NCBI RefSeq assembly: GCF_014332695.1
Contig: NZ_MBUA01000001.1
Location: 868,001 to 932,000 of the forward strand
Length of the DNA: 64,000 nt
Source: Flavihumibacter stibioxidans
GTDB taxonomy: Bacteria; Bacteroidota; Bacteroidia; Chitinophagales; Chitinophagaceae
Reading direction: 5' to 3'
Of the stretch, positions 36,478 to 44,759 are shown piece by piece (positions within the stretch are counted from its first letter, which is position 1; each line of letters starts with the position of its first letter). The notes below the pieces were generated by a model. The model was not told where the DNA came from, searched no databases, and saw nothing but the letters and a program-made list of their open reading frames with translations. Position numbers and translations under genes: made by a program.

Positions 36478-38091
36478 CTATTTTACAAGTTGCGGGTATT
36501 TAACACCCAATTGTTCCAGGTAAGTATTGTATTTGGAAGGATCATAATAATAAGGTTTCAGCAGGGGCCGATAGGTATCCATGATCCTTTTATTCAGTTC
36601 AATGGCAGGTGGATTATCAGGCTCCACAAAAGAAACATATTTCGTGTCCTTCGTTTGCACATTACGGTGATAGTCCCATGCATCACGGATGATCTGCGGA
36701 TTGGTAAACAGATCAATCAGGGTGAGCGCCACCACCTTGCTGCCTGCCAGTACGCCTTTGTGAGCGATGGGTGTAGCCATCGCCATGGCATCCGCCCAGT
36801 TGTGGCCCGGGGTTCCCGGTATATTGGAGGGATACCGCAGTACAACAGTCGGTACATTCCAGGCGATATCAGCAATATCATCGCTGCCGCCACCCATGGA
36901 GAATTGAACCGGTCCTTTTAAGGAATCAATTTTTGTGGCCAGCCCGTCGATTGGTTCACCCATCGCAGTTTTTTTAGGAGCGTTCACCAGTTTCTGCACC
37001 GCCCTTGCGAATTGCTGGTCGTCATCGGACCAAACAGGCAATCCAACCGACCTGATATTATCATAAACCGACTCTGCGATGGCTTTATTAAAATGACCCG
37101 GCCATGCGGTACCCAGCAGGCGGTATGAAACCCTTGTGCCGGTCATAGCTGCAACTGACTTTGCATAAAGCACTGCCTCATCATACATGGACCTGATGTC
37201 TTCGTATGTTCTTTCCCGTAAATAATACCAGACCGATGCTTTGGAAGGCACCACATTGGGCTGGTCGCCGCCGTCGGTCACCACATAGTGGGAACGCTGG
37301 GTGGGCTTCAGGTGTTCGCGTTTGAAATTCCAGGCGATATTCATCAGCTCAACCGCATCCAGCGCACTTTTACCTCTCCAGGGAGCCCCTGCAGAATGGG
37401 CTGAATTTCCCTCGAAAGTAAATTCAACTGAAACCAGCCCGTTGTTGCCCGCATCGCCCCAGGACACACCAAGGTTACTGCTGACGTGGGTAAAAATACA
37501 GGCATCCACCTCTTTGAAAAAGCCGTCACGTATATACCAAGCCTTGCTTCCAACCAGTTCCTCTGCCACGCCGGGCCAGATCACCAAGGTGCCGGGCAGG
37601 TTTTTAGCTTCCATGATTTTTTTTACTTCGATGGCTGATAATACCAGCAGCGGCAATCCGGAATTATGTCCTTCCCCGTGGCCGGGAGCTCCTTCCACGA
37701 TGGGTTCTTTATAGGCCACTCCGGGTTTTTGGGAGGCTTTCGGAATGCCATCGATATCACTGCCCAGCGCTATTACTGGTTTACCATTTCCCCATTTAGC
37801 CAGCCAGGCGGTGGGGATGCCACTGATACCGCGTTCTATTGTAAATCCGTGTTTTTCGAGTATGCCTGTCAGGTAGGCCGAGGTTTCTGTTTCCTGGAAG
37901 CCCAGTTCAGAAAAACTGAACACCTGGTCCACCATCTCCTGGGCCATTTTCATTTTACCCTCCAGGGAAGTCAGCACATCCTTTTTCATGGTGGCAACCA
38001 TGGGATCGGGTTTGGCTTTCTTCTTTTGAGAAAATACCTGGAGAGAAAACAGGAATGCCAGCATAGTGACGAAGGAATATCTGTAGCTCAT
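36478..38091 (-). CDS. Exported M20 family amidohydrolase (AbgB-like)
   Basis: A 537-residue protein with a signal peptide (about 1-22, start [20 protein letters not shown]). The metallopeptidase domain has [30 protein letters not shown] and [17 protein letters not shown], matching the AbgB/amidohydrolase branch of M20, and the lid domain at about 210-330 ([21 protein letters not shown]). The closing motif [21 protein letters not shown] carries the last metal His. The E. coli relative cleaves p-aminobenzoyl-glutamate, but the substrate here is unknown. It is 8 bp upstream of the CocE-like gene, so M20, CocE and cytochrome form one operon. Confidence 0.88.
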   Translation of the reverse strand: MSYRYSFVTMLAFLFSLQVFSQKKKAKPDPMVATMKKDVLTSLEGKMKMAQEMVDQVFSFSELGFQETETSAYLTGILEKHGFTIERGISGIPTAWLAKWGNGKPVIALGSDIDGIPKASQKPGVAYKEPIVEGAPGHGEGHNSGLPLLVLSAIEVKKIMEAKNLPGTLVIWPGVAEELVGSKAWYIRDGFFKEVDACIFTHVSSNLGVSWGDAGNNGLVSVEFTFEGNSAHSAGAPWRGKSALDAVELMNIAWNFKREHLKPTQRSHYVVTDGGDQPNVVPSKASVWYYLRERTYEDIRSMYDEAVLYAKSVAAMTGTRVSYRLLGTAWPGHFNKAIAESVYDNIRSVGLPVWSDDDQQFARAVQKLVNAPKKTAMGEPIDGLATKIDSLKGPVQFSMGGGSDDIADIAWNVPTVVLRYPSNIPGTPGHNWADAMAMATPIAHKGVLAGSKVVALTLIDLFTNPQIIRDAWDYHRNVQTKDTKYVSFVEPDNPPAIELNKRIMDTYRPLLKPYYYDPSKYNTYLEQLGVKYPQLVK

Positions 38092-38175
38092 GTGTAGGGG
38101 ATTTCCTTTCCAATTTAAACAATCGCAGGGGTATGTGGAAAAAAACCGGTGCATTACCGTTAGTGAGGGATGGTT

Positions 38176-39090
38176 TCAGGAATGCCAATTGGCTTTTTCC
38201 CACTTCCAAAACAATTCCGACCAATGAGCAACGGGTTCGTGGATGCCCATTCGCCTGCCCAGCATACCCAGAATCTCACCAACGCCCAGCCCCGAATGCC
38301 GGAGATGGGTAATACTGGTATCCCCGGCAGATTTGGATAATTTCTCACCCGACACATGGGTCAGTAATGCATGGTGATAAAACGCAGCATTCATGAAAGT
38401 ACTATCCGGCAGGAAGCGGCAGAGATCAAGTTGCACCAGGGATGAATCCAGGAGGTCCTCCCCCCTTATGATCAGATCCACGCCAAAATAATCATCATCG
38501 ATGACGGAAGTCAACTGGTAGGCCGGGAAGCCATCCTTTTTCCGGACCACCCAGTCGTGCAGGGCGCCGGGGAAACTGTATTCTTTGATGGTTCCATCTG
38601 GCCCACGCATCCCAACAGCTCCGGACCTGCTGGTGTTAAACCTCCAGCTCGCGCCGGGAGTGTCCAGGGGCAGTTTTTTTTCGCGGCAATTACCCGGGCA
38701 TCCCGCTTGCAGGCCTGATCGGGCCATGGTGGCCCGGGAACAGGTACAGGCATATACCAATCCATTTTCTGCCAGGTGATCCAGTGCATTCCGGTACAGG
38801 TTCAGCCTTTGGAGCTGTGACCAGGACCTCCGGCAATCGTCCGGATCCTGCGGACCTTCATCCCAGGGCAGGTCAAAAAAGCGCAGGGTATCAAAAATAT
38901 CGTGGAGGTATTCTTCCCGCACTCTATCCTGGTCAAGATCATCAATCCTGAGCAGGATGCCTGCCTTGAATTTCCTGGCCAATCCGGCTGTCAGGATGAA
39001 GGAGAAAAGGTTTCCCAGGTGCAGGTAACCGCTGGGGGTAGGTGCGATTCGGGTTTTGCGGAAAACGGGCACCTGGTTCAAGGGCAACAT
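38176..39090 (-). CDS. gluQ: Glutamyl-queuosine tRNA-Asp synthetase
   Basis: A 304-residue catalytic core of a class I glutamyl-tRNA synthetase lacking the anticodon-binding domain, as in GluQRS (YadB), which attaches glutamate to queuosine-34 of tRNA-Asp. Motifs: RIAPTPSGYLHLGN (HIGH equivalent HLGN at 24-27), RIDDLDQDR, the zinc ligands Cys115, Cys117, Cys131 and Cys135, and KLSKS at 250-254. Free-standing size and the four-Cys site separate it from GltX. The divergent tRNA-Asp gene starts 144 bp away, the expected substrate. A TATTTTTG box at 39132-39139 could be its -7 element. Confidence 0.9.
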   Translation of the reverse strand: MLPLNQVPVFRKTRIAPTPSGYLHLGNLFSFILTAGLARKFKAGILLRIDDLDQDRVREEYLHDIFDTLRFFDLPWDEGPQDPDDCRRSWSQLQRLNLYRNALDHLAENGLVYACTCSRATMARSGLQAGCPGNCREKKLPLDTPGASWRFNTSRSGAVGMRGPDGTIKEYSFPGALHDWVVRKKDGFPAYQLTSVIDDDYFGVDLIIRGEDLLDSSLVQLDLCRFLPDSTFMNAAFYHHALLTHVSGEKLSKSAGDTSITHLRHSGLGVGEILGMLGRRMGIHEPVAHWSELFWKWEKANWHS

Positions 39091-39186
39091 ATGGGCAAAG
39101 TTTTATCGGGTCAGCGCTGGTGGCCTGGTAACAAAAATAGCGAACCCGGCGTAGCTGACAAGTGTTGGCATCAGCGTAAAAATTTG

Positions 39187-39215
39187 TTTGAATATTAATT
39201 TTGTTTTTATATTCG
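39187..39215 (+). promoter_or_regulatory. Promoter of tRNA-Asp copy 2
   Basis: TTTG at 39187-39190 (again inside TTTGTTTG), 17 nt, then TATATTCG at 39208-39215, one base from the TAnnTTTG consensus. Spacing and layout match copy 1 although the surrounding sequence differs. Confidence 0.65.
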
Positions 39216-39234
39216 CACCCCGCAAGAGCGGAAT

Positions 39235-39308
39235 GGATCGGTAGTTCAGTTGGTTAGAATGCCGCCCTGTCACGGCGGAGGTCGCGGGTTCGAGTCCCGT
39301 CCGGTCCG
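39235..39308 (+). tRNA. tRNA-Asp (anticodon GTC), copy 2
   Basis: Base-for-base identical to copy 1 over all 74 nt, including acceptor stem, anticodon GTC at 39269-39271 and discriminator G; CCA is not encoded. The flanks differ, so the duplication is old or was transferred as a short unit. It lies head to head with gluQ. Confidence 0.97.
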
Positions 39309-39313
39309 CAGAA

Positions 39314-39343
39314 AAGGACTATCAGCGATGATGGTCCTTCTTT
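39314..39343 (+). terminator. Terminator of tRNA-Asp copy 2
   Basis: AAGGAC pairs with GTCCTT, and an inner ATCA/TGAT stem follows across a T/G mismatch; it is followed by CTTTGTTTTG. It begins 6 nt after the tRNA. The rest of the gap to 39513 shows nothing recognisable. Confidence 0.65.
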
Positions 39344-39512
39344 GTTTTGTGGAAATCAGCCGGCGGGAAATTTAAGGATGAGTTAGCTTTTGCATCAATC
39401 GTCACGATTCCAGCTATGAAACAGGGTAGCAGATAAATTCTACCAGCGAAAGAGTTATATTAAACTGATTTGATAAAGCAATCAGAGATTTTGAGAGTCA
39501 GAACAGGAAATG

Positions 39513-40661
39513 CTATTTTAAATACCGCTCGCATTGTTTCCAGAAACCAGAAAAAGAGGGATAATAATCAGTTACCTGCGGAAACATCCAGTCGCGGCTG
39601 TCTTTAATACCAGGATAATGGCCAAAAGCCGGATGTTCCTTCGCAATAAAAGCCTCGCTCATGTCCAGATTACAATCTTTATATAAAGATTGCAGTGAAG
39701 ATACCTCGCCACAATATATCTGTATGCCTGCTATATTTTGGGAAAGTTTGATGATAAACGCTATTACTTTTTCACTTACCGGAAACTTGCTGAAATGAGA
39801 GGGTTCCAACAATAAAACCCGGTTTACATTTTCATTTTTTCTCCAAAGCGGATCAATATTATAAGCATTGTAAATTAATGTGGGTTTTGTTGTATCAACA
39901 AGCGGCAGTGCTGTTGCCGGAAGTGTTGTTTGCAATTGTAAAGTACTGGTTCCCTTTAATGCATTCGGCACCCAAATTGACGATAAATTATCGTAGGGCA
40001 TATCTAAAAATGTATGCTGCTGTCTGGTGTTTGTATATTTATTAATGTTATCCTGGTTACAAAAATATTTTTTTGAAGAAAAAGCGCCTGCCACCCATTG
40101 CCAGCTACAATTGTTACTCGCAATATCACCATCCAATAAATGATAGTACAGCCATTTTGAAGGTTGCAACCAATGCGCCCTGGCAATATTGCAGGTGATA
40201 GAAGCCAAATACATTCTTATGTGATTATGCATGTAGCCTGTGGCATATAATTTTTTTATTTGATTGTCAATGACGGCAATGCCGGTAGCGGCATCATGTA
40301 TGGCAGTAACCATCCGGTGATGCTGTACATCTGGTTGGGGGTGTTTTAAATCCTCCCAGATTAAATCGCATTTTACCTGCCATACCCGTTGAAAATATTC
40401 GCGCCATGCCAATTCCTGTAAAAACTTTTCTATTTCATACGGCTTATATCCTCTTTTCAACACAGATTCCTGAACCTGCCTGATATTAATGACACCTCTT
40501 GAAATATAAGGCGATAAACGGGTAACGGCGCCAGTAATATAATTCCTTGTTTTTGCATATTGAACAGGGTTAATATGCGCTGTTTTTTCAAGTATCAAAT
40601 CATAGTCGGTGGTAAATTCAAATTGTAGAGATTCTTTTAAATCACTCAATAAGCCTGACAT
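39513..40661 (-). CDS. Photolyase-like FAD-binding protein lacking the N-terminal antenna domain
   Basis: A 382-residue protein whose N-terminal ~220 residues match the FAD-binding half of photolyases and cryptochromes: TRLSPYISRGVIN at about 47-59, LQELAWREYFQRVW at 81-94, LYATGYMHNHIRMYLAS at 138-154, and the FAD/DNA motif DGDIASNNCSWQWVAG at 177-192. The normal N-terminal alpha/beta (antenna) domain is absent. Instead a C-terminal region (about 255-382) with VNRVLLLEPSHF and GIQIYCGEVSSL looks alpha/beta. It is the last gene of a four-gene photolyase operon, 2 bp after its neighbour. Light-driven repair or photoreception is likely but unproven. Confidence 0.78.
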   Translation of the reverse strand: MSGLLSDLKESLQFEFTTDYDLILEKTAHINPVQYAKTRNYITGAVTRLSPYISRGVINIRQVQESVLKRGYKPYEIEKFLQELAWREYFQRVWQVKCDLIWEDLKHPQPDVQHHRMVTAIHDAATGIAVIDNQIKKLYATGYMHNHIRMYLASITCNIARAHWLQPSKWLYYHLLDGDIASNNCSWQWVAGAFSSKKYFCNQDNINKYTNTRQQHTFLDMPYDNLSSIWVPNALKGTSTLQLQTTLPATALPLVDTTKPTLIYNAYNIDPLWRKNENVNRVLLLEPSHFSKFPVSEKVIAFIIKLSQNIAGIQIYCGEVSSLQSLYKDCNLDMSEAFIAKEHPAFGHYPGIKDSRDWMFPQVTDYYPSFSGFWKQCERYLK

Positions 40662-40663
40662 AA

Positions 40664-40945
40664 CTATCTTTTACTTATTTTATTATTTGTAATTGTTTTT
40701 TGCCGTGTACACCTAAAACGGGTAACCTCATTGCCTCTTAAAGCAGCGTGCTTGGTACTCCGGCCATTGGTCCTTTTGCGCCAGAGTTTAAAACTGCCGG
40801 CTTTCAATTCTTTACGCATTAAAGCGATCACCTGTTTTTCCTTTAGCCCAAACTGCATTTCAATAGCTTCAAAACTGGTACGGTCTTCCCAGGCCATTTC
40901 AATTATACGGTCAATGTCTTTTATGGAGAATGTTTGTTCAATCAT
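40664..40945 (-). CDS. TIGR03643 family protein
   Basis: A 93-residue basic protein. The N-terminal 55 residues contain IDRIIEMAWEDRTSFEAIEMQFGLKE (in parts: IIEMAWEDRTSFEAI, QFGLKEKQVIALMRKEL), a small helical domain resembling a helix-turn-helix. Then SFKLWRKRTNGRSTKHAAL, the family hallmark, and a Lys/Arg-rich tail that could bind nucleic acid. Function is unknown, but the family is repeatedly seen next to cryptochrome/photolyase genes, as here. The ATG at 40945 is preferred to 40966. A 125-bp gap with no visible gene separates it from the upstream zinc-finger gene. Confidence 0.75.
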   Translation of the reverse strand: MIEQTFSIKDIDRIIEMAWEDRTSFEAIEMQFGLKEKQVIALMRKELKAGSFKLWRKRTNGRSTKHAALRGNEVTRFRCTRQKTITNNKISKR

Positions 40946-41070
40946 GGTTTTGCATATTTTAACCATTGTAAACGCCGTGTTCTCTATGCGCCTCTTTGCA
41001 TTACACTGATTCCATTGTCATGCCATACGATATTATTTTTCGCATGTATTATCATTACAGGATTGGGCTG

Positions 41071-41208
41071 TTATTTATTTTTTCTGCATTTATCGCTGCA
41101 ATACTTTACTTCAGTCCAAACTTTTGACCATTTTTTACGCCAGCTAAAGGGCCGGTTGCAGACAATGCATACTTTAACCGGTAAATTTTCTTTTTTTACA
41201 GTTTTCAT
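41071..41208 (-). CDS. DUF2256 family zinc-finger mini-protein
   Basis: A 45-residue protein too small for ordinary gene callers with a 60-residue cut-off. It reads [14 protein letters not shown], then C-x2-C (Cys14, Cys17), the RPFSWRKKW block and C-x3-C (Cys37, Cys41), which together match DUF2256, a family of tiny four-Cys zinc-ribbon proteins commonly found beside photolyase genes. Its ATG shares one base with the TAA of the upstream photolyase (TAATG), which strongly supports expression through translational coupling. The protein is highly basic (many Lys and Arg). Function unknown; DNA or RNA contact is plausible. Confidence 0.85.
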   Translation of the reverse strand: MKTVKKENLPVKVCIVCNRPFSWRKKWSKVWTEVKYCSDKCRKNK

Positions 41209-42701
41209 TATTCTAAGAAGCTATCAAGCTTTTGCAGGAACTGTTCAGCATTGGCTAAATGAAGTTGTTGTTTTTCGGTTGACATTTTATCAAAAGTATT
41301 TACCAGCATACCTAAACGTGGATTTTTTAAAAAGAAACTGCGGTGTACATGCATAAAACGCCAGAACAATCCATCCCATACAGGTTGCCAATTACCTTTT
41401 TCATAATCGCCCATTTTCAATAAATAATTACTTCCGCTTATGTAAGGCTTGGTAGCCATCAGTCCGCCATCGGCAAACTGCGTCATACCGTAAACATTGG
41501 GTACCATTACCCAATCGTAGGCATCAATAAACATTTCCATAAACCACCGGTACACTTCATCCGGATCAAATTCGCACAGCAACATAAAATTACCCAGCAC
41601 CATGAGCCTTTCGATATGGTGACAATAGCCCGTTTTTATAATTTTTTTTATAGTTACATCAATGGGAGCTATCCCAGTTTCACCTGTCCAAAAAACAGCC
41701 GGTATCTTTCTTTTAAACTTCCAGTAGTTGGTGGTGCGTTGTTTGCTGCCTTCACGTTCATATACGATGCGGATAAATTCCCGCCAACCCATAATTTGCC
41801 GTAAAAACCCTTCCAAAGAATTAAGTGGGATATTGTAGTTTTTTGCAGCTGCAAGCGCTTTGTCAATAATCTGTTGAGGTTTCAGCAGCCCAATATTTAG
41901 CATGGGTGATAATACCGAGTGGTGCAGCACGGATTCTTTAGACACAATGGCATCCTCGTAAATTCCGAAATTTTCAAACCGGATCTTTAAAAAGTCATCC
42001 AGCCAATTTTCAGCGTCGGCGAAAGTAACTACGAATAAACAGGGGCTGCTTAAATCACCATAATTCTCAGAAAAATGTTTCTGTACGTATTGCCTGGATT
42101 CACTTATATACTTATTCTCTTCGGGTATTCCAAGCGCGGGCACCTTCCCGGTTTTTGGAAATTTCTCCCGGTTTTCCGAATCAAATGTCCACTTGCCGCC
42201 CAGTGGTTTTCCATCATTTTCCAACAAAATATTTCGTTGCTTACGCTGCCATGTATAAAAGTCAGTTTGAAAATAATTTTTCTTTTTGCTGAAATACCCA
42301 TCCGCAGCTTGTAAAGAATTTAAAAAACCAGGGCTGTCATAAAGGTGAAGGGTAATTTTATTCTTATTACAGGCCCTGCGCATCCTTTTCAGTAACCAAT
42401 CATCTGCCACCGAAGCTATATGGATATCGGTTATATTTTCCCTGGCGAGGGTATCCACCAGTTGCCTGCAATCATTTTCTTTCAGGTTTGTATCAACATA
42501 ATTAACAGCATAGTCATTTTGCTTTAACCAGTTTTCATAAAACTTCATACTGGCCCTGTGTAACAATAATTTTTTCCGGTGAAAATTATACTGCCTGAAA
42601 AACAACCACTCTTCCACCAGGTAAACCACCCGGTTTTGTTGCAATGCCGGGTGATTTTGGAATAACTGGTGCGGAAAAATGATAGTAACTCCATCTGCCA
42701 T
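41208..42701 (-). CDS. Cryptochrome/photolyase family protein, PhrB-like
   Basis: A 497-residue protein of the class named FeS-BCP or prokaryotic (6-4) photolyase. The N-terminal antenna domain starts [18 protein letters not shown] and the FAD domain contains [17 protein letters not shown] at about 295-311 and the signature [24 protein letters not shown] at 390-413 (parts: [20 protein letters not shown]). In the Agrobacterium prototype four Cys bind a [4Fe-4S] cluster. Here Cys376 matches the first region but no Cys follows it, so the cluster is probably absent. It is the first gene of the operon and is coupled to the DUF2256 gene. The substrate lesion is not certain. Confidence 0.85.
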   Translation of the reverse strand: MADGVTIIFPHQLFQNHPALQQNRVVYLVEEWLFFRQYNFHRKKLLLHRASMKFYENWLKQNDYAVNYVDTNLKENDCRQLVDTLARENITDIHIASVADDWLLKRMRRACNKNKITLHLYDSPGFLNSLQAADGYFSKKKNYFQTDFYTWQRKQRNILLENDGKPLGGKWTFDSENREKFPKTGKVPALGIPEENKYISESRQYVQKHFSENYGDLSSPCLFVVTFADAENWLDDFLKIRFENFGIYEDAIVSKESVLHHSVLSPMLNIGLLKPQQIIDKALAAAKNYNIPLNSLEGFLRQIMGWREFIRIVYEREGSKQRTTNYWKFKRKIPAVFWTGETGIAPIDVTIKKIIKTGYCHHIERLMVLGNFMLLCEFDPDEVYRWFMEMFIDAYDWVMVPNVYGMTQFADGGLMATKPYISGSNYLLKMGDYEKGNWQPVWDGLFWRFMHVHRSFFLKNPRLGMLVNTFDKMSTEKQQLHLANAEQFLQKLDSFLE

Positions 42702-42819
42702 ACCGTAATAAACGACAATCAGGGCTTAATGTTTAAAAAAACGGCGACTTTGAAACTATAATACCTACATTAATGCCCTATAAATTCGTCCCCTAGCTTC
42801 TTCAACCGGCGTAAATTGA

Positions 42820-43458
42820 TTATTTCTTTATCGCTTTTATCAGGACAAATGATCCTTCGCCATAACCAGGTTTTGCTATTTCAAATGACATAATTTCATC
42901 AAGCCCTTTGAACAATGTCTGGGTATAGGTGAGATCCCTGAACCTCGCTTTCTTCAGTTCTTCGGCGACCCTGTCTACCTTGTAAAAATTAGCAGACCTG
43001 TAAAAAATGCTTTGGGGCTTTTTCGCTTCATACATCCTTCCGATTGCGCTTTCCTTATCAATGAATCCAACAATCAGGCAGGCTCCGTTTTTCAGCACCC
43101 TGTATGCTTCCTTAAACGCTTCATGTAAATCATCAAAATAACTGATACAAAATGTCATCAGCACGAAGTCATATTTATTATCCTTGTAGGGAAGTGATTC
43201 AGCTTTTCCATCCATTACTTCAATTCCTCTTTTGGCGGCAAGGCTGCGCATATTGGCGGAAGGCTCAATTCCTTCCCTGATACCCAGCGCTTCAGCAAAC
43301 CTTCCGGTTCCCATGGCCACTTCAATGCCGTATATATTGTCGCCGGTTGGAAGAATATCACGGATTGCCTCCAGTTCTGACTGGAACACAAAAGGATACT
43401 TTTCAAACCATTCTTCATATTCCGCAACGTGCTGATCAAACGCGAGTGTTTGTGACAT
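42820..43458 (-). CDS. Class I SAM-dependent methyltransferase
   Basis: A 212-residue Rossmann-fold methyltransferase of the Methyltransf_11 type. The SAM-binding region is YGIEVAMGTGRFAEALG near residue 45, followed by the acidic-loop equivalent IEVMDGKAESLPY and the post-motif FVLMTFCISYFDDLHEAFKEAYRVLKNGA. Nothing indicates the substrate; the neighbouring genes are unrelated. A gap of about 130 bp upstream contains no recognisable feature. Confidence 0.85.
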   Translation of the reverse strand: MSQTLAFDQHVAEYEEWFEKYPFVFQSELEAIRDILPTGDNIYGIEVAMGTGRFAEALGIREGIEPSANMRSLAAKRGIEVMDGKAESLPYKDNKYDFVLMTFCISYFDDLHEAFKEAYRVLKNGACLIVGFIDKESAIGRMYEAKKPQSIFYRSANFYKVDRVAEELKKARFRDLTYTQTLFKGLDEIMSFEIAKPGYGEGSFVLIKAIKK

Positions 43459-43589
43459 ACAATAATTTTTGAAAGGTTATAAATGTCTCAGGGCCGGGAA
43501 AACCTTGATTCAGGCAGAAGAATTTCAATAAGGCGGGATCAGAAGCATATAAAATTAACCCTATAATACAAGAAGAAAGATGACAATAG

Positions 43590-43973
43590 TCAGTTGCCGG
43601 ATTTATTTTTATCACGCAAAACCAGCCATACACTTAACCCCAGGCTTACCAGGAAGACCACTAAAGTGCCGGTTTCCACCAAACCGGGATCCAGGTCGGC
43701 ACCGGTCAGTTTCAATATCAGGAAATGAATATAGGACCCCGACCGGTCATGGTATCCAAGCGCTCGCCTTACGTCCCAGTGCCAATCCGTACAGAAGCAA
43801 TACCCCCAACCATACCAGATACCCAGGACAAACCAGGAGAATGCAGTAAGTGACAGGGTGAGCAACTGAAGTTTCCTTGTCTTCCGGAAGGCCCACCCAA
43901 CAATATTGAAAAGGGTAAATACCGTATGGAACACAAAGAAAAAGATATTCAGGAACTGGTACCAGCTGTTCAT
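43590..43973 (-). CDS. Small four-helix membrane protein, DUF2784-like
   Basis: A 127-residue protein with four predicted transmembrane helices (about 8-28, 35-55, 72-90 and 98-118). The pattern FNIVGWAFRKTRKLQLLTL followed by WYGWGYCFCTDWHWDVRRALG resembles DUF2784, where a loop after helix 2 carries conserved Cys, Trp and acidic residues. Role unknown. It lies 14 bp after the SDR gene, so it is probably the tail of that operon. Confidence 0.7.
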   Translation of the reverse strand: MNSWYQFLNIFFFVFHTVFTLFNIVGWAFRKTRKLQLLTLSLTAFSWFVLGIWYGWGYCFCTDWHWDVRRALGYHDRSGSYIHFLILKLTGADLDPGLVETGTLVVFLVSLGLSVWLVLRDKNKSGN

Positions 43974-43987
43974 ATTATCATTCAGAA

Positions 43988-44749
43988 TTAAAACGGCGAT
44001 GGACTAATACAGGTCCAGCCACCATCCACCACGATGCTCTGCCCGGTAATGTGTTTTGCTTTATCCGACACCAGGAAAAGGGCCGTATTGGCGATATCGT
44101 TTACAGAAGCAGGCCTGCCCATGGGAGTCAAACGCGACCAGGTGGCAGCATAAGCGGGATCATTCAGGGTTCTTTCCGTTAAAGTTGCCCCCGGTGCAAT
44201 GGTGTTCACATTGATCTTAAAAGGAGACAATTCTATCACCAGGTTTTTTGCCAGCATTTCGAGTGCGGCCTTGCTCATGCCATAGGCAGCCAGGTCCTTA
44301 TGTGCCTGGTGACCCGTAACAGATGAAGTGAATAGGATGGAACCACCCGATGGCTGCTTTTTCATCTGGCTGGCGGCAGTCTGGGCAAGAAAGAAACTAC
44401 CTCCCAGGTTAACCTGCATTACTCTCTCAAACGACTCTTTGGGATAAGTAAAAAAATCCCCGAACAAGGTAATGCCGGCATTGGCAATGGCGATGTCCAA
44501 CCGGCCGAATTTATTTACTGCCACATCAACCATCTCCCGGATAAAAACCAAATCACTGGAATCCCCGGCCATGGCCAGACATCTACCATGGGTAGTTTCC
44601 CTGATACGCTTAACTGCACTTTCCGTCAATTCGGGGTCAAGATCGTTTAACACCACAGCGGCCCCTTCTTCGGCAAGAGCCCTGCAGATCTCATACCCTA
44701 TTCCCTGGCCGGCGCCTGTAACAATGGCAACTTTATCTTTAAATGTCAT
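43988..44749 (-). CDS. Short-chain dehydrogenase/reductase
   Basis: A 253-residue classical SDR: cofactor loop TGAGQGIG near residue 13, an Asp after the second strand (VLNDLDP) favouring NAD over NADP, NAG motif ANAGITLFGD, catalytic Ser in TSSVTG and YGMSK (Tyr and Lys) near residue 155. The ATG at 44749 gives a normal start (MTFKDKVAIVTGAGQG). It follows the IlvD/Edd-like dehydratase by 10 bp, so it may oxidise the sugar or the keto-deoxy acid of that pathway. Confidence 0.88.
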   Translation of the reverse strand: MTFKDKVAIVTGAGQGIGYEICRALAEEGAAVVLNDLDPELTESAVKRIRETTHGRCLAMAGDSSDLVFIREMVDVAVNKFGRLDIAIANAGITLFGDFFTYPKESFERVMQVNLGGSFFLAQTAASQMKKQPSGGSILFTSSVTGHQAHKDLAAYGMSKAALEMLAKNLVIELSPFKINVNTIAPGATLTERTLNDPAYAATWSRLTPMGRPASVNDIANTALFLVSDKAKHITGQSIVVDGGWTCISPSPF

Positions 44750-44759
44750 AGCAATTCGT

